From Kitasatospora sp044457565 (lineage in GTDB: Bacteria; Actinomycetota; Actinomycetes; Streptomycetales; Streptomycetaceae): DNA of 64,000 nt. The stretch spans positions 310,001-374,000 of the forward strand of contig NZ_JBITGZ010000001.1 in assembly GCF_044457565.1 (NCBI RefSeq). Direction: 5' to 3'. Position 1 is the stretch's first letter, and every line of letters begins with the position of its first letter. The notes under the pieces are model-generated. The model searched no databases. It was not told the DNA's origin and saw nothing but the letters and a program-made list of their open reading frames with translations. Position numbers and translations under genes: made by a program. Below are positions 17,873 through 26,479 of this stretch, piece after piece.

Positions 17873-20653
17873 TCAGTGGAGCCGGAGCAGCGAGTCCCGC
17901 AGCCGCCGGGCATCCCGCAGCCGCTGCTCGTAGGTGGCGCCGAGGGCGAGCAGCAGCAGCCCGGCGCCCGCGAGCGGCACCCAGCGCGGCAGCAGGCCGA
18001 GCGCCTGGACGACGACCGGGGCCAGCTCGTGCAAACCGACCAGGACGAGCACACCGCCGCCCAGCAGCAACGGGCACTGCAGGCCCTGTCGCCCGCCCAG
18101 CACCGTCACCGCCAGGGCCACCGAGCCGAGCAGGAGCGGCCGGAGCCAGAAGCCGTCGGCCCACATCGCGACCAGGCTCGGCAGCAGACCCAGCGCCAGC
18201 CCGGGCCCGTGACAGGTCCAGGAGTTGGCATCGGGGTAGCGCCTGCGGTGCAGCCGGCCGAGCACCAGCGCGGCCGCCGCGACGCTCACCGTGTACGGCT
18301 CGGGCGTGTGCACCCCGGAGAGCGCCAGCCGGACCCAGGAGGCGACGGTCAGCAGTGCGGTGGAGGTGACCGCCGCCGCCCGGCGGCGGTCGGGGCGCAG
18401 CGCCACGCCGAGCGCCGCCACCCCGGCCACGGTGAGGGCGAAGGCGAACCGGCCCGGGTACGGGGCCGTCAGGCCCAGCGCCACGGCGGCGAGTACGTAC
18501 CCCGACAGCTCCACGGCGCGCGAGGTGCCACCCTCGACGCGGGCCGCGACCGGGGCCGACCCGATGGCCACCGCGAGGACGCCCAGCATGGTGTCCGGGA
18601 GGGCGAGCCCCGTCGTCGACCCGACGGCGGCGGCCTCCGCACCCAGTGCGAGGACGGCGCAGGCGGCGGCGACGGCGGGCCGGACCTCGGATCCGGCAGC
18701 GGCCGGCGTGCTCAGCACGATGGCGAGCACGGCCGCGACGGCCAGCGCGACGATGGTCGCCGTGCGGTCGGCCGACGCCCAGAGCAGGGCGAGCGGCGCG
18801 GCCGCCGTCAGGCCGATCAGGGTGACCCGCCGGACCGGACGGAGCACGGCGCTCCCGGCAGCCACGACCGCGAGGGCGCCGGCCGCCACGACCGCCACAC
18901 CGTACGGCAGCCCGAACGCGACCGGCAGCAAGGCCACGGCGGGGACGACGGCCAGGGCCGTGGCCGCCCGCAGCGAGGCGGCCGGAACCGGGCCGACATC
19001 GAGCACGGCCGCGACGGCGAGCGCGACCACCAGCAGCCAGAGGCTGCTGACGGCGGCCGGCGCGACGTGCCAGCCCCACGCGGGCGCCGGCCCACCGGAC
19101 CAGGCGGCCGGGAGCTGCCCGAGCGGTTCCGCCAGCGCCCGCGCGAGCTCGCCGAGGGACGTGACCGAGCTGACCAGCAGGACGAGCGCGGCCGCAGCGA
19201 ACAGCCCGGCGGGGACGGCCAGCCCGGCACGGGCGTCCGCGGCCTCGCTCACGCCCGGCGCCTCCGCCGCCTCCGTCTCCAGATCCGTTCCTACCCCCGT
19301 CTCCGCCCCCGCTTGCGCCGTCATCGCCGAGGTCACGGCCATCGCCCGGCGCAGGAGGATGCCGGCCGGGGCGAGGAGCAGCGCGGCCGGCGCCCCGTAC
19401 GCGAGGGCGCCCCAGCCGGGCGCGAGGAGGTGGCCCACGGTGCCACCGGCCGCCAGCAGCAGGGAGCCGCCCGCAAGGCCCGCGGCCAGCCGGCGGGCCG
19501 GGTACGGGAGCCCGGGGTAGCCGAGCACGGGGCCGGGGAGCGCCACGGCCAGGGCGAGCAGGGCGAGGCCGCCCAGCGGAAGCCACGCCCAGCCCACGAC
19601 CGCCGCCGCGGCATCCCCGGTGCCGGTCGGACCGGTGCGCGGCAGCCGGAGCCCGGCCTGGAGCGACCCGATCGCCGCCAGGGCACCGCCCAACACCGCC
19701 CACGCGGCGGCGAAGGTCTCGGCCGACCGCAACAGCAGCCCGCCACGCCCGCGCGCCGCGTCCCCGGACGCGCCGTCCTCGGATGCGCGGTCCTCGGATG
19801 CGCCGTCCTCGGCCGGGATGTCCAGGCGGGCAGGCAGGCCTTCATGCCCGGCGAGCATCCGGAGCACCGGGTAGTCCAGGGCGGCCGTCAGGACCATCGC
19901 GGCGGCACCGCCCTGTGGGCCGGAGATCCCGACGGCGGGGACGGCCAGCAGCGCGGGCAGCCGCCCCAGCAGGAAGCCGGCCGCCAGCGGCAGCCGAAGC
20001 CGCATCGCCCACCCGTACGCCGCCGCGCCGGGGCCGGCCAGCGCGGTGGCCACCGCCCAGTAACCGAGCCCGTCCACCCGGTCGAGGCCGGCCAGCCCGG
20101 CGGAGCGCGCGGCGAGGAAGTCCAGGAGCACCAGGGCCAGCCCGATCGCGGCCGAGGTCTCGGCGGTCGCCCTCAGCCCGCGACGGCGGAGCGGGTACGG
20201 CAGCGCCAGCGCGCAGCCGGTCAGCAGTGCCAGGACGACGGCGCGGCCGGCGATCCCCAGATGCCCCCAGCTGACCACGGTGAAGACCAGTGCGGCCGTG
20301 GTCACCAGGAGTCCGCCGAGCACCAGCAGAGCCGTCTGCGCGGATGTCCCGGAGACCTCGCCCTTCCCTGCCGCTCCCTTGCCCCCTACGCCGGTCCGGG
20401 CCGACGGCGGCGCACTCCGGGGGGCGTCCCGGCGGGCGCGGAGCCCGGCGAGCAGTCCGTCCCGCTGCCGAAGCAGCGTCAGCCGCTGCGCGTCGAGGGC
20501 GTGCAGCGCCGAGGTCACCTGCCACAGCGTCGCGGCCTCGGCGGTGTCGAGCGGCAGCCGGCAGTGCGGACACCGGTCGACCCGGGCCGTCCCGAACAGC
20601 GCACCACAGTCGGGACACACCGGCGGCGGGCTGCCGGGCAGGGAGCTGGTCAT
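17873..20653 (-). CDS. large zinc-ribbon multi-pass membrane protein (SCO7613 C-terminal domain type)
   Basis: A 926-aa protein from the ATG at 20653. The N-terminus carries a zinc ribbon: CPDCG near residue 13 and CPHC near 27, both within the first 30 residues. A helical linker ('LTLLRQRDGLLAGLRARRD') follows. The rest is almost entirely hydrophobic, with roughly 20 or more predicted membrane segments separated by short Arg-rich loops. This architecture matches streptomycete proteins annotated as SCO7613 C-terminal domain-containing membrane proteins; their function is unknown. A short acidic repeat (EDGASEDRASEDGASGD) near residue 280 reflects a DNA repeat at 19788-19812. In the pre-insertion chromosome this gene would have lain just downstream of ychF and its terminator. 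Confidence 0.8.
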   Translation of the reverse strand: MTSSLPGSPPPVCPDCGALFGTARVDRCPHCRLPLDTAEAATLWQVTSALHALDAQRLTLLRQRDGLLAGLRARRDAPRSAPPSARTGVGGKGAAGKGEVSGTSAQTALLVLGGLLVTTAALVFTVVSWGHLGIAGRAVVLALLTGCALALPYPLRRRGLRATAETSAAIGLALVLLDFLAARSAGLAGLDRVDGLGYWAVATALAGPGAAAYGWAMRLRLPLAAGFLLGRLPALLAVPAVGISGPQGGAAAMVLTAALDYPVLRMLAGHEGLPARLDIPAEDGASEDRASEDGASGDAARGRGGLLLRSAETFAAAWAVLGGALAAIGSLQAGLRLPRTGPTGTGDAAAAVVGWAWLPLGGLALLALAVALPGPVLGYPGLPYPARRLAAGLAGGSLLLAAGGTVGHLLAPGWGALAYGAPAALLLAPAGILLRRAMAVTSAMTAQAGAETGVGTDLETEAAEAPGVSEAADARAGLAVPAGLFAAAALVLLVSSVTSLGELARALAEPLGQLPAAWSGGPAPAWGWHVAPAAVSSLWLLVVALAVAAVLDVGPVPAASLRAATALAVVPAVALLPVAFGLPYGVAVVAAGALAVVAAGSAVLRPVRRVTLIGLTAAAPLALLWASADRTATIVALAVAAVLAIVLSTPAAAGSEVRPAVAAACAVLALGAEAAAVGSTTGLALPDTMLGVLAVAIGSAPVAARVEGGTSRAVELSGYVLAAVALGLTAPYPGRFAFALTVAGVAALGVALRPDRRRAAAVTSTALLTVASWVRLALSGVHTPEPYTVSVAAAALVLGRLHRRRYPDANSWTCHGPGLALGLLPSLVAMWADGFWLRPLLLGSVALAVTVLGGRQGLQCPLLLGGGVLVLVGLHELAPVVVQALGLLPRWVPLAGAGLLLLALGATYEQRLRDARRLRDSLLRLH

Positions 20654-20824
20654 ACCCGCGAGTCTCCCGGCCCGGCCCACCCGCGCACATGAGTAGGCGT
20701 ACTCAATCCCGCCCGCGCCCCGCTCCCCACCAGTGCCTCCGGCACCCGTCCCGCCTGCGAGAAGCCGCAGACCCCCGATGGAGCCCTTGAGACCGACCAC
20801 GAGCGCATCCACCCGGGCGGACAG

Positions 20825-20860
20825 CAGTGCCCGGCCCGCCAACAAGCGGGCCGGGCACTG
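20825..20860 (-). terminator. stranded ychF terminator
   Basis: A perfect 15-bp stem, CAGTGCCCGGCCCGC paired with GCGGGCCGGGCACTG, with a 6-nt loop. It sits 12 nt past the Val-TGA end encoded through the left repeat, the normal position for a terminator of ychF before the element inserted. Confidence 0.75.
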
Positions 20861-20878
20861 TCCTTGGCTGCTCGTCAC

Positions 20879-20892
20879 ACGTTGAAGCGGAA
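20879..20892. repeat. attL core, left direct repeat
   Basis: ACGTTGAAGCGGAA, identical to 41627-41640. Read on the minus strand it gives Phe-Arg-Phe-Asn-Val and the flank supplies TGA. Confidence 0.82.
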
Positions 20893-21337
20893 TGTCTGCC
20901 AGCCGATCCTGACCTGCGGCGGAGCGCCGCAGATGCTCCTGACCAGGCATTTCGTGGTTGGCAGGCGACGGCGTGCGACGGTCGCGATCGAGTGTCCTGC
21001 GGACTGACTGCGGACTGGAACAGCTCCCGCTGCGATCACTGACGTGGGTAGCAGCGAAAACGGTGTACCCGACGGTCGCTGGCGACGGCCCTCAGCGCAG
21101 AGCCGTCGCAAAGCCGGCGGGCGGCCCCGGAGGACTAGCCTCGAGGCCAATGTCCGTCCGAGGAATCGGGGCTGCGCGGGGGCGCTCTGACCTGTGGAGG
21201 AGCGGAGGTGCTGGATGGCGCCTAGACGGCCCCGGACGGGGGTGAATGCAACCAGAACTGCAACCGTGCGCCGTGCTGGCTCGTGGTGCGCGACGGGCGG
21301 TAGCATCGACGAATCCATGGTCCATTCGGGGGGTCAC
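20893..21337. other. left end of element, non-coding
   Basis: No convincing gene lies here; open frames are short and of unbiased composition. Two copies of TGCGGACT (20998-21005 and 21009-21016) lie about 110 bp inside attL, and one more copy (41550-41557) lies 70 bp inside attR. These are candidate arm-type integrase sites. A small hairpin, CTGCGGC and GCCGCAG, lies just inside attL. Confidence 0.4.
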
Positions 21338-21664
21338 ATGTCGTCGCACATCGTCTCGTACGCGCTGGATGAGCAGACTACGGTCGGCTTCGAGATCGAG
21401 ACCGGTGACGACTTTCACCCTGTTGGCGCGGAGACCGCCATCGCCCGGGTCCGTGAGGCCGTCCAGCCCGCCGTGCAGGCGGCGCGGACCGTGCTTGATC
21501 AGGTCGCAGCGATCAAGCCCGGCGAGATCCAGCTCAAGTTCGGCATCAAGGTCAACGGCACCGCGAACTGGCTGATCGCCAAGGCCGCGACCGAGGCCAA
21601 CTTCGAGGTCACCCTCACTTGGCGGGAAGGCGCGGCGTCGGCCGGGCAGTCGGACCCTCAGTAG
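21338..21664 (+). CDS. Trypco1 (trypsin-co-occurring domain 1) protein
   Basis: A 108-aa protein that starts 'MSSHIVSYALDEQTTVGFEI' at the ATG at 21338 after a GGGGGG stretch; an in-frame ATG at 21317 is an alternative. The sequence has the compact beta-rich pattern of the Trypco1 family (CU044_2847-type): an N-terminal strand pair, 'ETAIARVREAVQPAVQAART' helix, then 'IKPGEIQLKFGIKVNGTANW' and 'EANFEVTLTWR'. These small proteins co-occur with trypsin-like proteases of STAND conflict systems, and the trypsin-NACHT-WD40 gene follows 46 nt downstream in the same direction. It is probably a partner, adaptor or substrate of that protease; the exact role is not known. Confidence 0.82.
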   Translation: MSSHIVSYALDEQTTVGFEIETGDDFHPVGAETAIARVREAVQPAVQAARTVLDQVAAIKPGEIQLKFGIKVNGTANWLIAKAATEANFEVTLTWREGAASAGQSDPQ

Positions 21665-21710
21665 CGGGGCACGACGGGGCGGGCAACGCGGCACCACGGG
21701 AAGGCCGTTC

Positions 21711-24700
21711 ATGGACAACCAGCCCACTAGGCCCGCGAATGACTCCTGGGTCGCTGCCGTCCACCGCACAGAGGCCGATGAGATGTCGCTTGGGTCTGCC
21801 TTTGTGCTTGACGCCCACCGAGTCCTCAGCTGCGCCCATGTGGTGCGCGTCGCCGCTGATGCAGGGGCCCCGCTCTGGGTGGCCTTCCCCAAAGCGGAGG
21901 AGAGCGACACAGTACGCATCCCGGTCCGGGAGATCGTCCTGCCGCCCGCCGGGCTCCAGCGCATCCAGGACGCGGCGATCCTCCGACTCGCCGAGCCGGT
22001 CCCGGCGCCCCGTATACCCCGGCTGCGCTGCCCCGTCCCCGCCGATATGGTCGGCCGGGACTGGTGGGCCTTCGGTTTCCCTGGCGGCGAACTGCTCGGC
22101 AACTCTGCCGCCGGTGTGGTCGGCGAAGCCCTCGGCTATGGCTGGATACGGCTCGACACCCACTCCCGGTACACCGTCAAATCTGGCTTCAGCGGCTCGG
22201 CGCTGTGGTCACCCGAGTACGACGCGATCGTCGGCATGGTCGGCCAGGCAAGCGGTGAAGGCGACGCCCGCGCACTGTCGCTCTGGCAGATCGATCGCAT
22301 TTTCCCCGGGGAGGGCATCGTCGACCTCGCCGCGTGGACGGTCGAGGCGGCCGGAGAGTCCGCCCTCGCCTCCTGGGGATGGTCGCTACGGAACGACCCA
22401 GAGGCCGGCCGCCACTGGCGCCCGCGCGCCCGCGGCGTCAGCATCGAGACGGAGAAGGGGTTCCGCTTCCGTGGGCGGACCGCTGCCCTCACCGCCATCG
22501 TCGATTGGATCAACAAACCCCCGCCACGGAAGGCGCTTGTGGTCACCGGATCACCCGGTGTGGGAAAATCGGCCGTCCTGGGCCGGATCGTCACGACTGC
22601 GGACCGGCAGATCGCGGACCTGCTGCCAGCGGACGACACCGCCATACGAGCACCGGCCGGATCCATCTCCTGCGCGGTGCACGCCAAGGGCAAGACCGCG
22701 CTCGACGTCGCCGTCGAGATCGCCGCGGCCGCCTCGGCCGCGCTCCCCGACGACATCGAGTATCTACTGGAACATCTGCGCGAGGCCCTGAAGGACCGTT
22801 TCCCGGCCCAGAACAACGGCCTCCCACCCGATTTCACCGTGGTCATCGATGCACTCGACGAGGCCGCCACCCCTCAGCAGACGCGGCTAATCATCCGACG
22901 GATCATCACCCCGCTGGTGGAGACCTGTACGGACCTCAACATTCGCGTGATCGTGGGAAGCAGGCGCCGGGACGACTCCGGTGATCTGCTCGCCCCGTTC
23001 GGCCGGGCCCTGTCACTGCTCGACCTCGACCAGCCCGGCCTCTTCGAGCAGGAAGACTTGAGGTCGTATACCCTCGCCACCCTCCAAATGCTCGGCGACG
23101 AACGGCAGGACAACCCGTACGCCGACAACGCCGCCGCCGAGCCGGTCGCCCGCCGCATCGCCGACATGGCCGACGGCAACTTCCTGGTGGCCGGACTGGT
23201 GGCGCGGGCGCACGGACTACACGACCGGGAGGCGGTCCGGCCCGAGGAGATCTCCTTCATCCCTACCGTAGACGGCGCACTCCGCGACTATCTCGACCGG
23301 TTTCAGCCCGTGCACGGCTGCTCCGCCGGATCCATCCTCACCGCCCTCGCCTTCGCGGAGGCCCCGGGCTTCTCGCTCGCCCTGTGGCGGATCGCAATCA
23401 CCGCACTCGGCGGACCCGCTATTCCGGACAGCACCCTCTCCGCCTTTGCCCGCTCCTCAGCGGCGAACTTCCTCGTCGAGACGGGCGGCAGCGAACGCCA
23501 GGACACCGTCTACCGGCTATTCCACCAGGCCCTCAACGACACCCTGATCAGTGCCCGAGCCGAACTGCACACCCGCCGCGAGGACGAACGAGCGCTCACT
23601 CGCGCCATGATCGCCGAAGGCGAGCGGACCGGCTGGACGCAAGCCGATCCATATCTCAAACGCTCACTGCCCGGCCACGCCGAGGCCGGGGACGTGCTGG
23701 ACGAGCTGCTGACCAAGGAGGTGTATCTGCTCCATGCCGACCTGCGACGACTGCTCCCGGTGACCGACCGCGCCGTCTCCGACCTCGCCCGCACCAGAAC
23801 CAAATTCATTCGGCGCACGCCCCAGGCATTCAACGCCGGCCCCGCCAGGCGGATCGCCCTCTTCAGCGTGACGGAGGCCCAGCAGCGTCTGGGCCGGGTC
23901 TACCGCGAGCTGCCCGTGCCCGCGCCCTATCGCGCCCGCTGGTCCACCGCGGTGCCCGGCCGGGAGGTGGCCGTCCTGGACGGCCATACGCGCTGGTCAT
24001 ACGTCCTACGCGCGTTCACCGCGGGAGGCCGGGAGCTGCTGGCCAGCGCAGGCGGTGACCGCACTGTACGGATCTGGGACCCGGTGCTCGGCGAAGTCCT
24101 GCACGTCATGGAGGGGCACACGGATGAGGTCCGGTCCATCGTCTCCGTACGGCTCGGGACGGTGGATGCCCTCGCCTCCGCCGGACGGGACGGGATAGTC
24201 CGCTTCTGGGACCCCCTCATAGGGGAGGCTCTGCACGACATCGGCGGAGATGCGGGCGGGTACTCCGCGCTCTGCTCCCTCACTCGTGACGGCCGGACCC
24301 TGCTGGCGGCAGCGAGGGCGGCGGACGCCACAATCCGGCTGCTTGACCCCGAGGCAGGCGAACAGGTCGCCAAGCTCGACGGCCATGACGAGTGGATCAC
24401 TGATCTCTGCGAAATCACCGTGGACGGCGTCCCCTTGCTCGCCTCGTGTGGTGAGGACGGAACCGTACGCCTGTGGGATACCGCCACTGGAACTAGCCGC
24501 TGGACCATGACTCACCAGGACTCGTCGGAATGGGATGTGTGGACACGGGCCCTATGCGCGATCCGGGTCGGTGGGCGCACGCTGCTCGTCGGTGCCGGAT
24601 ACGACTCTGAGATCCGGCTCTGGGATCCGCGCGATGGCAGCGAGGCCGGACTGCTGAGAGGGCACGATGCTCCCGTCCTCGCCGTCTGCTCCACAACACT

Positions 24701-25940
24701 CGGCGGTAAATCGGTCCTAGTCAGCGCGGGCGAGGATGAGACGCTGCGGCTCTGGGACCCGCACACCGGGCGCCAGCTCGCGATGTGGCGCGGCCACACC
24801 GACTCGATCTACTCGGTCAGCGCCATCCGCATCGGCTCCCAAGTCCGGCTGGCCAGCAGTGGCGACGACCACTCCATCCGTATCTGGGACCCGGCGACAG
24901 GCGAACAGAACATGCTGGCGGAGAACGACGAGGCGCACCTCTTCGACGCCGCTTGTGTGGTCCGTGCGCAATCCGGACTGCTCATGGCGACCGCGCGAGT
25001 CGGTGGGAGGGGGGCCGACATTCGGGATCCGGTCTCCTGGGACACGGTGCGCAGGCTGCCCACGGACACGGTCAACGCAATCTGTGCTGTGCCGCTCGAC
25101 GGCCGGGCCCGCCTCGCCATCGCTGGATCGGGCATCGAGATCTGGGATCCGCAGACCGGTGACCGGGTTCGGGTGCTCAAGCATCCGCGGACGCGGTACA
25201 CGGCCATCAACTCGATCTGCGCCATCAGGGTCGATGCGGCCCCAATGCTGGTGGGGTCGCTGGGGGACTCCCTGCACTTCTGGGATGTATCACGGGAGCA
25301 CGCCATCCACGAATTCGACATCGGTACGACGGGGGCGCGAGAAATTTGCCCCGTACCGGTACGGGGGCGCCTCGCTATCGCGGGCATCACCTTCGACGGG
25401 CGCATCGGGGTCTGGGATCCCGGTTCGGGCAATCTGCTGGCCCAGTTGGGCATCGGACGTGGGGCGCTCACCGCGCAGTGCACCGTCCAGGTCGGGGGGC
25501 GAGCGCTGCTCGCCACCGGCAATGAGTTCGGCGTCGTCCAACTCTGGGATGTGACGGCCCAAGAGCCGATCGCCTCCCTCGAAGGCCACTCGGCCCGGGT
25601 ACGACAGCTGTGGGTCTCGGTCGTTGACGGTCGTACGGTGCTGGTGAGCGCCGGTGACGACCGGTCGCTGCGAGTCTGGGACCCAGCAGGCCCCCGGCCG
25701 CTGGTGGACATTCCCGTCCACCACACCATCGTGTGGGCGGCTCAGGCAGGCTCGGACATCACGGTGAGCCTGGATGCGGGAATGCTCGGCATCCGGCTCG
25801 ATCTCTCCGAGATGGATCTCGACCCGGCCGGCCTTTCAGGGCAGCGTCCTTCGGGCGATGGGACGTCCGACCAACGGCCCTCCGGGCTGGGGCTCTTCGC
25901 TCCAAACCCCTACGCGCTGCCGCGCTCGACACTCTCCTGA
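21711..25940 (+). CDS. trypsin-NACHT/STAND-WD40 repeat conflict protein
   Basis: A 1409-aa protein in three parts. Residues 1 to about 215 are a trypsin-like serine protease with a complete triad: His43 in LSCAHVV, Asp87 in QDAAIL and Ser161 in GFSGSALW. Residues about 255-600 are a NACHT/AAA P-loop NTPase with Walker A GSPGVGKS (280-287) and Walker B VVIDALDEA (D380 to E384), then a helical region. From about residue 757 to 1385 come about 14 WD40 units marked by repeated IWDP/LWDP ends (the eighth and last degenerate), enough for two seven-bladed propellers. There is no signal peptide, so it should be cytoplasmic. By analogy with STAND proteins, the propellers would sense a ligand, the NTPase would oligomerise and the protease would be the effector. 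That scheme is inferred. Confidence 0.88.
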   Translation: MDNQPTRPANDSWVAAVHRTEADEMSLGSAFVLDAHRVLSCAHVVRVAADAGAPLWVAFPKAEESDTVRIPVREIVLPPAGLQRIQDAAILRLAEPVPAPRIPRLRCPVPADMVGRDWWAFGFPGGELLGNSAAGVVGEALGYGWIRLDTHSRYTVKSGFSGSALWSPEYDAIVGMVGQASGEGDARALSLWQIDRIFPGEGIVDLAAWTVEAAGESALASWGWSLRNDPEAGRHWRPRARGVSIETEKGFRFRGRTAALTAIVDWINKPPPRKALVVTGSPGVGKSAVLGRIVTTADRQIADLLPADDTAIRAPAGSISCAVHAKGKTALDVAVEIAAAASAALPDDIEYLLEHLREALKDRFPAQNNGLPPDFTVVIDALDEAATPQQTRLIIRRIITPLVETCTDLNIRVIVGSRRRDDSGDLLAPFGRALSLLDLDQPGLFEQEDLRSYTLATLQMLGDERQDNPYADNAAAEPVARRIADMADGNFLVAGLVARAHGLHDREAVRPEEISFIPTVDGALRDYLDRFQPVHGCSAGSILTALAFAEAPGFSLALWRIAITALGGPAIPDSTLSAFARSSAANFLVETGGSERQDTVYRLFHQALNDTLISARAELHTRREDERALTRAMIAEGERTGWTQADPYLKRSLPGHAEAGDVLDELLTKEVYLLHADLRRLLPVTDRAVSDLARTRTKFIRRTPQAFNAGPARRIALFSVTEAQQRLGRVYRELPVPAPYRARWSTAVPGREVAVLDGHTRWSYVLRAFTAGGRELLASAGGDRTVRIWDPVLGEVLHVMEGHTDEVRSIVSVRLGTVDALASAGRDGIVRFWDPLIGEALHDIGGDAGGYSALCSLTRDGRTLLAAARAADATIRLLDPEAGEQVAKLDGHDEWITDLCEITVDGVPLLASCGEDGTVRLWDTATGTSRWTMTHQDSSEWDVWTRALCAIRVGGRTLLVGAGYDSEIRLWDPRDGSEAGLLRGHDAPVLAVCSTTLGGKSVLVSAGEDETLRLWDPHTGRQLAMWRGHTDSIYSVSAIRIGSQVRLASSGDDHSIRIWDPATGEQNMLAENDEAHLFDAACVVRAQSGLLMATARVGGRGADIRDPVSWDTVRRLPTDTVNAICAVPLDGRARLAIAGSGIEIWDPQTGDRVRVLKHPRTRYTAINSICAIRVDAAPMLVGSLGDSLHFWDVSREHAIHEFDIGTTGAREICPVPVRGRLAIAGITFDGRIGVWDPGSGNLLAQLGIGRGALTAQCTVQVGGRALLATGNEFGVVQLWDVTAQEPIASLEGHSARVRQLWVSVVDGRTVLVSAGDDRSLRVWDPAGPRPLVDIPVHHTIVWAAQAGSDITVSLDAGMLGIRLDLSEMDLDPAGLSGQRPSGDGTSDQRPSGLGLFAPNPYALPRSTLS

Positions 25941-26479
25941 GAGCTCGTAACACGCTCCTGTTGATCGTTGCTGGTAGGACGTGACCGATGCCGGGAGATC
26001 TCAGGCGCGCAGGTGTACACGGGGTCCTTCATCAGCGGGTGCCTGCTCGCCTGCTGCGGCGCGGCGCCCGGTACGCAGCGTCCAGGTGGTTGAGCCTGTT
26101 CGGGCCTGGCCATCCAACGGTTCGCGCGACCCAGGTCAATGTGGTGGTGCCAGATCCTGCTCGGTGCCCAGCCAGCCGCGAAGGTGAAATTCCTCCCGGC
26201 GATGACAGCCTGGTCGTCCTGGCCGGACTCGACCAGGGTTATCACTCTCCCCGCTCGTTCCTCCCCGACTAGCTGGGGACAGCCAGATCGCGGAAGATCA
26301 TAGAGGGCCATCGAGAGTCAGGACTCGCGCCGGGACCTGGCCGCAGTCCCGGGATGCACCTCCCGCAGCAGCGCCTCTGCGCCGACGAGCTAAATAGAAG
26401 CATCAAATCCCTGTCCATCTAAATGTGATCATGTCATTATCGACGGATAGCTGATGGCGGGTCAGAGAGGCAGGCAGCC
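25941..26479. other. spacer with possible transposase remnant
   Basis: No intact gene. The minus-strand part (25987-26311) may be a decayed transposase. The last 170 bp are AT-rich and probably hold the promoter of the DUF6119 gene. Confidence 0.4.
25987..26311 (-). pseudogene. possible IS630-type transposase N-terminal remnant
   Basis: The frame reads 'YDLPRSGCPQLVGEERAGRV' and then 'GWAPSRIWHHH', loosely like the N-terminal helix-turn-helix region of IS630-family transposases (PRSGRP, ERIW-type strings). It lacks any catalytic domain and no inverted repeats were found. Weak evidence. Confidence 0.3.

Noticed and set aside
20875..21318. Minus-strand 147-codon frame ending in Phe-Arg-Phe-Asn-Val
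   Set aside because: Only its last residues are meaningful, as the attL copy of the ychF end. The rest has no protein character and starts inside the element.
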